Both the position numbers and the translations under genes were made by a program. A DNA stretch of 36,086 bases from CAZSNT01 sp964607765 (GTDB lineage Bacteria > Verrucomicrobiota > Lentisphaeria > Oligosphaerales > JABHEG01): NCBI GenBank assembly GCA_964607765.1, contig CAZSNT010000108.1:1-36086 (forward strand), read 5' to 3'. Of the stretch, positions 26,127 to 33,788 are shown one piece after another (within the stretch, counting starts at the first letter, position 1; each line of letters opens with the position of its first letter). Below the pieces are notes generated by a model, which did no database searches, was not told the origin of the DNA, and worked only from the letters and a program-made list of their open reading frames with translations.

Positions 26127-26142
26127 CGACAGCTGTCGACCG
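26127..26142. promoter_or_regulatory. Palindromic site (copy 2) before the fucosidase gene
   Basis: The same 16 bp as at 21502-21517 (CGACAGCTGTCGACCG). Here the symmetric core extends to 14 bp (TCGACAGCTGTCGA, 26126-26139). It lies in the 122-bp gap between the third fusion gene and the fucosidase, about 85 bp before the likely fucosidase start. Confidence 0.42.
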
Positions 26143-26168
26143 CACTCGATTGCAGTCGGGAAGAGCGC

Positions 26169-29100
26169 TCAGACGCCGCCCCGGTCTGCGTCCGCGCCCA
26201 TGCAGATCACCTGGCCATCCTTCAGCACCAGGAACAGCCTGCCGTGCGCGGCAGCCATGCCGTCCAGTACCGGTGAGGCCGATAGCGATTCGGTTCTGAG
26301 GATCTTACCGTCCTGTTTCGCGATCACCAGGAACCTGCCGCCCTTGCGCCCCTCCAGCGCGGCCCACGGGTCGCCGGGATCCACGATGTCAGGCGTGCCG
26401 GCCGCAAACAGTGCATTTGGCGCGTTGACGGCGGCCATGATACGGACAGGCACCTGAACGTGCCACAGCGGCTTTGCCTTCTTGCCCGCATCCACTCCCG
26501 CGCAATTCAGCCGGTACCCGGTCCTGCCCGGCCGGAAAATCCCGCGATCACGGTGGCTGGAGGCAGCCACTACGCTGAACACGAGCTTGTCGTCGTGCAC
26601 CATGTACTGCCCGCTCAGCGGGTGCATAGCCTGCCCGGCACCGCCAGCGTTCCAGAAGCCGTAGGTCGCCCCTTTCGTCTCGCGCCCCAAACTCCAGGGC
26701 GCACGATTGAACCAGGCCTGGTCCAGCAGGCCGGAGCGGGAGAAAAGGAAACTGCGCGCGGCTTTGACCGGACCGAAAATGGCGCGATCACGCATGAAAA
26801 CCGACGCGCCGGAACTCACCAGAATATCGGCAAGGCAGGCGACCTTCGACTCGCCTTTGGTGGCGAGCACCTTCCGCTCTTTTACGGCCCCTGTCGCGGG
26901 ATCCAGGGCATAGGCAACAATCCCGCCATCCAGGTAGGAGGAGCGACCGGCCGTGACGTAGGCGACGCCGTCCCGGACCAGCACGCTGCCGAACACGGGG
27001 GACGCGGACTCGATACGGTTGTAGACGTGAAGCCACCGCTCGCACGGTGCAGCCCTGAATGTCCAGACCACCGCCCCGTCGTCGAGCCGCAGGCAGACGA
27101 CCATGCCGTCGCGGACCCCGCACAGAGCCATGCCCTCGTGGATCGTTGGCGGCGAGTCCATCGCCCCGTTCATGGTCCTGGACCACACTTCGGCACCCGT
27201 CGCCTCGGCGAAGGCGTGAAGTCGGCGCGTCCGCTTTGAAGCCACGAGCACTTTGCCCGCCGCGATCACGCATGCCGTGGGTTCCGCGCCCACGCGCGCT
27301 GTCCACGTCCGCTTGACGGACAGAGGCGTTGGGACGGGAGTGGAACCGGAACGTGCCGCGTCATGCCGGTAGGTCGGCCACGCTCCCAGGTCCTTGGGGC
27401 CGGGTGCGATCACGACCTCTCCATAGGCCGGCCCTTTGACCAGTTGCTGTCCTGACGACAGATCCTCGGCGTCAGACTTCGGCGCCAACGCGACCATGCC
27501 GTTCAGCTTGCCGTCGATGAAGCAGCTGCACGGGTGCGGCGTTGCGTACAGCAGACCATTGCACGGCAAGAACCCGTGCTGGCACGCGCCACGGACGAAC
27601 GGACACATGAGATCCTCGCCCGACTTCAGGTCGAAAAGCTCAATACCGCGATGGCTGGTCAGCACGAAGTTCTGCGCGGACCGGTTTCGGTAGCAGCGAT
27701 GGTGGTGCCCTTTGTCCAACGCTTTGGCCGTGTTCCAGCGGCGCAGCTCCTCGCCCGATTCGGGATCGAGAGCCAGTAGCGAGAAGCTCGCCAGGTCGAA
27801 GATCCACAGCTCGCCGTTGATGATGAAAATGTCCGGTGGCTCGGCCCAACCCCATTCCGCCATGGGCCGATCCCAGAGCGACGCGCCTGTCCCGGCATCA
27901 AACGCATAGAGCTTGGCAATGCCCTTCTTATGCCCGAACCGGCCGGTCGGCTCCGGCTGTCCCAGTAACAGAATCCCGTCGTGATGGACGAGCGTGCAGC
28001 GGTCGGTCACGCGCAGATTGTAGCGCATCTCGTGAGCTTTGGCCGCGGGACGCGGGATCCGCCAGACCTCCTCGCCGTCACGGAGGGACAGGCAGACCAA
28101 CTCCTTCCGGTTGCCGAAGAAGAAGATCCTGTCGTCGCTTGCCGCAATCGTGAGGTGGTTGATCCGGTCCATGTCGCCCGTCTTCGACTGCAACCCCACA
28201 TAATCGCCTCTGCGCCAGAGCATTTTGCCGGTCTGCAGATCAAGGACCGCCACATCCTTCTTCACGGGCGGCTCGGTCTTGGATGCCCCTTGCCTGCCTC
28301 GGTTGAGGGCCAGAATCAGCTGTCCGTTCTGACACAGAATGGCATCGGTGCAGGCGGTGCCGTCAAAGACGCGGAGCACGTTGCCCGTGGCCGCGTCGAG
28401 TTCGGAGACAGGTGCGTTGTAGCCCAGGGTCACATACACACGGTCTCCCACGGCGACCAGGCGCCGCCCGATGTGGGTCGGTTGGTTGTTGCGGCCGTGC
28501 GGATGCGCAGCGTTCCAGGCCTTTGTGCCCCAAAGCTCGATGGGGACGCGCCAGAGCAGGATGCCGTTGAAGGCGTCGCGCGCGACCAGGTTCCACTGGT
28601 CCGGCATCACAGCCGGATCGATCGAAGCCGGAGACTCCTCGCAGACGGCGAAAACGCGGCCGTTCGCAGAGACCATGGCGTTGACGTTGGCCAGCGCATC
28701 GTGGTGCTTGGACCACAGCGGCGTGGCCAGCCACTGCAAGCGTTCCGGCGGCCCGACAACGGTGTCCCTGGCCACGGCATTGCCGCTGGGGTCGTGCAGG
28801 TGATGGGTCCACTCGTCGATGTCGGGCGGTACCGGCTTGGTCTGGCTCTCTCCCCCGACCAGCGCCACCCCGCGTGGAACCAGCACGCGCAGGATCTCCG
28901 CGCTCGGAACGTCCGAGCCTTTGCCTGCCAGAATGAGGTTGACCACGTTGTCGGCGAAAGGCAGTCGACGCCCGTCGAATGTGGACACCCAGATCCTGTC
29001 GCTCAACCCCTGCGACTCGATGGTCCCACGGGCTGCCGTCACTCGCGCCGCATCGCTGTCCAGCACTTGGACGAGGAATCGCTCGTGTTTGGCCAGTTCG

Positions 29101-29267
29101 TACAGCCCGTCAAGACGCCCGCAGCCAATCTGCACAGCCAGCCCGCCGTGGAACCCGGCCCGTTGAGCGACCTCGAGAGCGCCATCAGCCGCGGGCGCAG
29201 GGACACAGCACAACAAGAAGGCGACCACACTCAGAACGGTGCTGTTGGCCAGGGAGAGTCTCTCCAT
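26169..29267 (-). CDS. Secreted fusion 3: methyltransferase-like domain with two PQQ-like beta-propellers
   Basis: A 1032-aa exported protein, the third paralogue in the window. A signal peptide covers about residues 1-27 (VLSVVAFLLCCVPAPAADG). The Rossmann-like domain at about 38-135 keeps VQIGCGRLDGLYEL (partly eroded motif I), VQVLDSD, RRLPFADNVVNLIL and EILRVLVPRGVALV. The conserved linker NAVARDTVVGPPERLQWL leads to the first propeller (ARDAFNGILLWR; RCYRNR near 525; ACQHGFLPCNGLLY and PCSC near 565-585). A second propeller starts near 632 (YRHDAARSG). It ends without the jelly roll found in the first paralogue. ATG 29267 has a strong GAGGAGGT 4 nt upstream. It is first in a minus-strand group with the fucosidase and sulfatase and divergent from the DUF89 gene. 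Function unknown. Confidence 0.87.
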   Translation of the reverse strand: MERLSLANSTVLSVVAFLLCCVPAPAADGALEVAQRAGFHGGLAVQIGCGRLDGLYELAKHERFLVQVLDSDAARVTAARGTIESQGLSDRIWVSTFDGRRLPFADNVVNLILAGKGSDVPSAEILRVLVPRGVALVGGESQTKPVPPDIDEWTHHLHDPSGNAVARDTVVGPPERLQWLATPLWSKHHDALANVNAMVSANGRVFAVCEESPASIDPAVMPDQWNLVARDAFNGILLWRVPIELWGTKAWNAAHPHGRNNQPTHIGRRLVAVGDRVYVTLGYNAPVSELDAATGNVLRVFDGTACTDAILCQNGQLILALNRGRQGASKTEPPVKKDVAVLDLQTGKMLWRRGDYVGLQSKTGDMDRINHLTIAASDDRIFFFGNRKELVCLSLRDGEEVWRIPRPAAKAHEMRYNLRVTDRCTLVHHDGILLLGQPEPTGRFGHKKGIAKLYAFDAGTGASLWDRPMAEWGWAEPPDIFIINGELWIFDLASFSLLALDPESGEELRRWNTAKALDKGHHHRCYRNRSAQNFVLTSHRGIELFDLKSGEDLMCPFVRGACQHGFLPCNGLLYATPHPCSCFIDGKLNGMVALAPKSDAEDLSSGQQLVKGPAYGEVVIAPGPKDLGAWPTYRHDAARSGSTPVPTPLSVKRTWTARVGAEPTACVIAAGKVLVASKRTRRLHAFAEATGAEVWSRTMNGAMDSPPTIHEGMALCGVRDGMVVCLRLDDGAVVWTFRAAPCERWLHVYNRIESASPVFGSVLVRDGVAYVTAGRSSYLDGGIVAYALDPATGAVKERKVLATKGESKVACLADILVSSGASVFMRDRAIFGPVKAARSFLFSRSGLLDQAWFNRAPWSLGRETKGATYGFWNAGGAGQAMHPLSGQYMVHDDKLVFSVVAASSHRDRGIFRPGRTGYRLNCAGVDAGKKAKPLWHVQVPVRIMAAVNAPNALFAAGTPDIVDPGDPWAALEGRKGGRFLVIAKQDGKILRTESLSASPVLDGMAAAHGRLFLVLKDGQVICMGADADRGGV

Positions 29268-29331
29268 CGTTACCTCCTCATTGGGCCTCGATCAAGCGAT
29301 TGGGTCCCTGGATCGCCGTGACCTGCCCAGC

Positions 29332-29359
29332 AATAACGAACAACGAATGACAAACAACG
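29332..29359. repeat. Heptanucleotide tandem repeat in a divergent intergenic region
   Basis: Four consecutive 7-bp units read AATAACG, AACAACG, AATGACA, AACAACG, followed by AATCTCT. They lie in the 143-bp gap between the divergent starts at 29267 and 29411. The AT-rich tract contrasts with its GC-rich surroundings and may affect either promoter through copy-number slippage. Confidence 0.5.
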
Positions 29360-29376
29360 AATCTCTCGGATCCGCC

Positions 29377-29405
29377 CTTACTTTAGCGCTGTTGCGAGCT
29401 ACATT
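29377..29405 (+). promoter_or_regulatory. Possible promoter of a leaderless DUF89 transcript
   Basis: CTTACT (29377-29382) and TACATT (29400-29405) are spaced by 17 bp. Transcription would start within a base or two of the ATG at 29411, and no Shine-Dalgarno sequence is present, which would suit a leaderless mRNA. The -35 match is weak (3 of 6). Confidence 0.22.
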
Positions 29406-29410
29406 CGCGT

Positions 29411-30334
29411 ATGAGAACATATCTGGACTGCACACCGTGCCTCCTGCGCCTGGCGCTCGGGTCGGCACGACAGGTCAGCGATGATGACGACCTTCACGAG
29501 AAGGTTGTGCGCGAAGCGCTGCGTGCGTTGGCCGACATGGACATGTCAGAACCGCCGCCGGCCATGGCACGGCACATCCTCCGCGGGCTGCGCCGCCTGA
29601 TCAACAACGACGACCCGTACCGGCGTATCAAGGAGCAGTGCAACCGTACTGCCCTCCAACTGCTCCCTGAACTCAAAGAGATGGTCCGAACGGCCGACGA
29701 CCCGTTCGACATGGCAGTGCGTCTGGCAATAGCAGGGAACATCATCGACACCGCTGTGCACAGTGATCTCGATGATGCGGACATCCACGCCGCGCTCGAG
29801 CATGCCGTAGCAGCCCCTTTCGAGGGCGACGTGTTGGCGTTCGCGCACAGCGTACAGCGGGCGGACAGGATCCTGTACCTCGCCGACAATGCCGGTGAGA
29901 TCGTCTTCGATCGGCTGTTGCTTGAGCAGTTGCCCACTGCCAGGACCACCGTTGTGGTGCGAGGAAAGCCGGTCATCAATGACGCCACGATCGACGATGC
30001 CCGGATGGCTGGCCTCCCCGAACTGGTCCAGGTCATCGGTAACGGCTCAGACGTACCAGGGACTATCCTGCCGACATGCAGCCGTGAATTCCGAAACAGG
30101 TTCGACGAAGCCGATCTGATCATCGCCAAGGGCCAGGGCAATTACGAGACGCTGAGTGACGTGCCGGGCAAGGATGTCATCTTCCTGCTGAAGGTCAAAT
30201 GCCCTGTCGTTGCACGGGATCTGGGCTGCGACATCGGATGCATGGTCCTGCGCAGATCCGGCGCCAACGTCCCCAGGGCCGGGGAAGCCGAGTTCACGGA
30301 TTCAGGAAAGACACCTTGCACTCGAAACGACTGA
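29411..30334 (+). CDS. DUF89/ARMT1-like metal-dependent phosphatase
   Basis: A 307-aa cytoplasmic protein of the DUF89 family, whose characterised members are damage-control phosphatases acting on phosphometabolites such as fructose-1-phosphate and phosphopantetheine derivatives. The N-terminus carries the MRTYLDCTPC motif with Cys7 and Cys10, typical of the prokaryotic subgroup. A helical region with DDPYRRIKEQCN (about 67-78) follows. Metal and phosphate residues are visible in LADNAGEIVFD (157-167, Asp159/Asn160), RGKPVINDATIDDA (184-197) and IAKGQGNYE (238-246). The length is normal for the subgroup. No Shine-Dalgarno precedes the ATG. The next gene starts 19 bp after its stop. The exact substrate is not readable; hydrolysis of sugar phosphates would suit the surrounding glycan genes but is inferred. 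Confidence 0.87.
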   Translation: MRTYLDCTPCLLRLALGSARQVSDDDDLHEKVVREALRALADMDMSEPPPAMARHILRGLRRLINNDDPYRRIKEQCNRTALQLLPELKEMVRTADDPFDMAVRLAIAGNIIDTAVHSDLDDADIHAALEHAVAAPFEGDVLAFAHSVQRADRILYLADNAGEIVFDRLLLEQLPTARTTVVVRGKPVINDATIDDARMAGLPELVQVIGNGSDVPGTILPTCSREFRNRFDEADLIIAKGQGNYETLSDVPGKDVIFLLKVKCPVVARDLGCDIGCMVLRRSGANVPRAGEAEFTDSGKTPCTRND

Positions 30335-30353
30335 GGCAGGAAGGAGCGTGAGA

Positions 30354-32042
30354 ATGGGCTTGATGAAGCGATTCCGCGGCGGCAGCGCGGCCGCCGCCAG
30401 TTCCGATGTCGATAGAGCGTGGTCGCAGCTGGTCGGACGCTCGCCCGTCCTCTACGGACTGCCGGAGGACACGCTTGCGGAGCTGTCCAGCCACCTGGAA
30501 GTGGTGAAGGCCAAAGCGGGCGAGGTCATCATTGAGCAGGGCGAACCCGGCGACGCGTTCTACCTGATCGTCGAAGGCCAGGCCGCCGTACTGCAGCAAC
30601 AGGCGCCCGACCGGAAGCCGGTCCAGGTCGCCACGATCCACAGGGGGTTCGGGTTCGGCGAAGAGGCGCTCATATCGAAAGCCCCGCGCAACGCAACTGT
30701 GAAGATGCAGACGAACGGTCTGCTGGTACGCCTGGCCAGTGAGGACTTCAACACACTGCTCGAGAAGCCGAAGCTCAAGTGGTTCTCGCCTATGCAGGCG
30801 CAGCATGCCATTGACCGCGGCAAGGCCGCCTGGCTCGATGTGCGGGCGGCCGAGAAGCACGCCAACGGCACGCTCGAGGGCGCGCACTCCGCGCCCCTGT
30901 CACAGTTGCGCGATGTCATGCAGGACATGGACCGCAAGACGCAGTACATCTGCTTCTGCGAGACGACCCGGCAGAGCGCTACCGCCGCCTACCTGCTGGA
31001 CCAGATCGGGTTCAGCGCAGCCGTCCTGCGCGGTGGGCTCGAGGGGCTGCAGAAGATGCGACGGGGCGGGTTGCTGAACACCACATTCCAGATCACCGAA
31101 CCGGCAACAGCCCCGGCAGCAGACGCGGCCGAGACCGCGAAGACTCCCGAGCCCGCAGTCAAGCCGCCGCCGCGACGAGGCAGGAAAGGCCCGGAACGGC
31201 GTGAAGCGATCGTCGGCAGGGCATGGAAGAAGCTCGTCGCCAGAGCGGACATTCTCAACGGCCTTCCCGAGGATTCGCTGGCGGAAATCCCCGCACGCCT
31301 GGAATCCGTGAAAGTCGCGTCGGGCGATGTCGTAATCCGTCAGGGCGATCCCGCTGACGCCTTCTACATCATCGTACGCGGCAAGGCCACCGTTACCCAG
31401 CAGCAGCCCGGCGAGACCAACCCCAGGCAAGTGGCGAAGCTCGGAAAGGGCGATGCATTCGGTGAAGAGGGGCTGCTGTCCAGACGACCGCGCAACGCGA
31501 GCGTGACCATGACAGGCCGCGGCGAACTCATGCGGATGGGGGCGGACGACTTCGCCGCGCTGCTCGAGAAGCCCAAACTCAAGTGGTACTCGCCCATCCA
31601 GGTGAAAAAGGCAATCACACAGCTCGACGCTGTACTGCTGGACGTGCGGGAGCAGGAGGCGTTCGATGCCGGCACCGTCGAAGAGGCCGTCTCACTGCCG
31701 CTGTCGCAGCTGCGTGAGTCCGCCGCACGACTCGACACAAAGACGACCTACATCTGCGTCTGCGAGACCTCCCAACTGAGCGCGAGCGCCGCGTTCCTGC
31801 TGCGGCAGAAGGGGCTCAAAGCCGGTGCTCTGCGCGGCGGGTTGGAAGGCCTGAGAGCGATGCGTGACAGAGGCCTGATGCGGACAATGTTCGCATTCAC
31901 CGGCGAGGAGAACACGGCGGCGCTGGTCGAGGAAGAACTTGCAGCAGAGGAATCGGGCGACTGGCGGGAGCCGCAGCAACCCGAGACCGAACCCGCCCCC
32001 AAAAAGCGGATGCCGACGATCAAGCTCCGGCCGTTGGGCTGA
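30354..32042 (+). CDS. Tandem-duplicated cyclic-nucleotide-binding/rhodanese protein
   Basis: A 562-aa soluble protein made of two copies of one pair. The first cNMP-binding domain (about 35-140) and first rhodanese (about 145-240) are followed by a Pro/Ala/Lys linker (about 248-285), then a second cNMP domain (303-405) and second rhodanese (410-510). Both cNMP domains keep the phosphate-binding cassette (FGEEALISKAPRNATV and FGEEGLLSRRPRNASV) with its Glu and Arg. Both rhodanese loops keep a Cys (CETTRQS, Cys202; CETSQLS, Cys470), but only the first retains an Arg. The copies share long identical stretches such as LEKPKLKW and RGGLEGL. Single-copy Crp-like/rhodanese fusions are known; a doubled one suggests internal gene duplication. 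No DNA-binding domain is present, so it is probably a signalling or sulfur-relay protein. The AAGGAG at 30341 sets ATG 30354 as start. Confidence 0.87.
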   Translation: MGLMKRFRGGSAAAASSDVDRAWSQLVGRSPVLYGLPEDTLAELSSHLEVVKAKAGEVIIEQGEPGDAFYLIVEGQAAVLQQQAPDRKPVQVATIHRGFGFGEEALISKAPRNATVKMQTNGLLVRLASEDFNTLLEKPKLKWFSPMQAQHAIDRGKAAWLDVRAAEKHANGTLEGAHSAPLSQLRDVMQDMDRKTQYICFCETTRQSATAAYLLDQIGFSAAVLRGGLEGLQKMRRGGLLNTTFQITEPATAPAADAAETAKTPEPAVKPPPRRGRKGPERREAIVGRAWKKLVARADILNGLPEDSLAEIPARLESVKVASGDVVIRQGDPADAFYIIVRGKATVTQQQPGETNPRQVAKLGKGDAFGEEGLLSRRPRNASVTMTGRGELMRMGADDFAALLEKPKLKWYSPIQVKKAITQLDAVLLDVREQEAFDAGTVEEAVSLPLSQLRESAARLDTKTTYICVCETSQLSASAAFLLRQKGLKAGALRGGLEGLRAMRDRGLMRTMFAFTGEENTAALVEEELAAEESGDWREPQQPETEPAPKKRMPTIKLRPLG

Positions 32043-32204
32043 CGCGGAACTGGCGTCTGTGCAATTCCTGGTAGAGCGGGGAGACCTGCAGCAGTTCGGC
32101 GTGCGTGCCGGCCGCAACGATCCGTCCCTCGTTCAGGACCAGGATCCGGTCTGCAGGGCAACGTAAGGACGCAGTATTCGAATGGCTCGGAGCAGCGTTC
32201 TCAC
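32020..32204 (-). pseudogene. Internally deleted ABC exporter gene (start and end fragments only)
   Basis: Two pieces of one MsbA-type ABC exporter gene lie side by side. The 5' piece starts at GTG 32204, overlapping the upstream glycosidase stop as GTGA, and reads VRTLLRAIRILRPYVAL, a typical exporter N-terminus. The 3' piece (32154-32020, a different frame) reads ADRILVLNEGRIVAAGTHAELL then SPLYQELHRRQF, the classical end of the ATP-binding domain after the H-loop. The roughly 1.7 kb expected between them is missing; the join lies at a CTGCAG near 32151-32156. Because the frames do not match, translation from the GTG stops after 24 codons, so no transporter can be made. The 3' end overlaps the end of the plus-strand gene by 23 bp. 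This is either a real deletion or an assembly collapse. Confidence 0.7.
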
Positions 32205-33667
32205 CGTGTCGCCCCCGGCTTGCGGGCCACTGAGAAACGGATGCCGCTCGTGGTGCGGACGTCGATGTCAAACCGGCCCTGCTCGGCACTGCCGATCGCG
32301 TGCCCGTCAATCACCAGGTTCCGGAAGCGCACGTTGGCGATCGGGTGCGCTGGGCTGTGGCCGCGAATGCTGTTGCGCAGACGCTGTGTGCCACGCACGG
32401 TGATGTCCTCGAACAGCACATCGCGGATGCTGCCGCGCGCCGTGTTGGTGGCAAACTTGTTCCCATCCATGGTCAGGTTGAACAGGCGGTGGCGCACGTT
32501 CTCGATGCGGATGTTGCGAAAGGTGTAGTCCCCAAGATGCCCACTTCCCGCGTGCAGGGCAGCAAACACGGCGTTCTGGTTCGTCTTCCAGAAATGCTCG
32601 GTGCGGATCACGTCGCAGTCCTCGACCAGGAACCCGCGCTGATCCCCGTTGTTGTTCCAGCCGAACTGGAAGGGCGCGCCATTCTCCATCTGCCAGATGA
32701 CGCAGCGCCGAGCCGCCGTCTGCTGCTTGTAGAGCTTGACAGCGTCATCGTTGACCTTGAAGAAACAGTCTTCGACGGTCAGGTTCCTGCCCCCCATGAC
32801 CCCGTCCGTGTGAAAGAACCAACCGATCATCTTCACCCATCGCGCGCTGCACCAGCCGCCGTCGAAGACCACGTTGTCGCGCGGCGCGTCGACCAGCGTG
32901 ATCCCCTCAACGTGACACTTCCACGTACCGTCCCAATCACCGTTACCCAGCGGCATGTTGCGGAAGTGGACCAGGGCGGGGAACGTCCGGAGCAGGTCCG
33001 CGTAGGCAGAAGGCGTTTCGTGAGTGGCCGGATTGGGCAGCAGTTCACCGGACAGCACGCCCCTGCCCCGAACCCGGGCGTCCTTACTGGCCGGGCCAAC
33101 AACATGACCGCAGACGTAGGCGCCCCCGGCCAGATACAACGTCTGGCCGCTGCGCAGCACAATCGGCTCGGTCAGTTCGTGCCGCCCCGGCCCGAAATAG
33201 ATGACACCCTCGTCATCGGGAGCCGGCACATCGGCCTCGGGCGGGTCGGCAAAAAGGAGCAACGCGTGCGTCGTGTCACCATCGAACTCGACCGAAACCT
33301 GACAGGGCCGCGGAATGCTGAGGACTGCCTCCGAACCGATCTTGCGGGCCTTGATCCCGAGCGCGGACGGCAGCACACGGCACGTGCTGAACTCCCGCCC
33401 GATCGGCGCCACGCGCACCGTCAGCGGCGCACCACAGACCAGCGACGTCCACGACGTGCTGCGGCCTGGGCTGTGTTTGTGGCGTGAATTGCTTTGGTGG
33501 ACAAATGACGCACGCCTGCCGGCGGGCGTGTCCACCCACACCTGGTAGTGCTCCGACGGCGCCATGCCCTCGGGCGAGGGATGCACCGCACCCGCAGCTG
33601 CTGAGCCGGCGAGGCCCACGAGGCAGCAAGTCAAAACGGCACCATGAACTGGTAGCAATCCCTGCAT
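32201..33667 (-). CDS. Secreted right-handed beta-helix glycoside hydrolase, GH28/GH49-like
   Basis: A 488-aa exported protein with a signal peptide at about residues 1-25 (AVLTCCLVGLAGSAAAG). The first 140 residues form a beta-sandwich-like domain (HYQVWVDTPAG), as in the N-terminal domain of GH49 dextranases and isopullulanases. A parallel beta-helix then starts with IYFGPGRHELTEPIVLRSGQ and LYLAGGAYVCG. Candidate catalytic acids lie in HTDGVMGGRNLTVEDC (Asp288) and VNDDAVKLY (Asp307, Asp308), the positions expected for pectin-lyase-fold inverting glycosidases. The family could be GH49, GH28 or a related unclassified group, so the substrate is open. It lies about 120 bp after the EF-hand hydrolase gene and its stop overlaps the GTG of the ruined ABC exporter gene, so an export function was once coupled to it. 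Confidence 0.8.
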   Translation of the reverse strand: MQGLLPVHGAVLTCCLVGLAGSAAAGAVHPSPEGMAPSEHYQVWVDTPAGRRASFVHQSNSRHKHSPGRSTSWTSLVCGAPLTVRVAPIGREFSTCRVLPSALGIKARKIGSEAVLSIPRPCQVSVEFDGDTTHALLLFADPPEADVPAPDDEGVIYFGPGRHELTEPIVLRSGQTLYLAGGAYVCGHVVGPASKDARVRGRGVLSGELLPNPATHETPSAYADLLRTFPALVHFRNMPLGNGDWDGTWKCHVEGITLVDAPRDNVVFDGGWCSARWVKMIGWFFHTDGVMGGRNLTVEDCFFKVNDDAVKLYKQQTAARRCVIWQMENGAPFQFGWNNNGDQRGFLVEDCDVIRTEHFWKTNQNAVFAALHAGSGHLGDYTFRNIRIENVRHRLFNLTMDGNKFATNTARGSIRDVLFEDITVRGTQRLRNSIRGHSPAHPIANVRFRNLVIDGHAIGSAEQGRFDIDVRTTSGIRFSVARKPGATR

Positions 33668-33788
33668 GTCCTGACCGGCACTGTTTCAGAGGCTCAGGCG
33701 GCACGCTGCCCCCAGCACGAAAATCTCAAACATCGCTATAGCCAACCCGAAGCCCCCACGCACGAACAATGTGCATCCGGCAGGGGCG

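Noticed and set aside
26047..26145. Longer fucosidase start at GTG 26145
   Set aside because: The added residues are not family-like and cover the shared palindromic site; GTG 26046 has a ribosome site.
30210..30353. Longer start for the cNMP/rhodanese gene
   Set aside because: It overlaps the DUF89 coding region out of frame, whereas ATG 30354 has AAGGAG at 7 nt.
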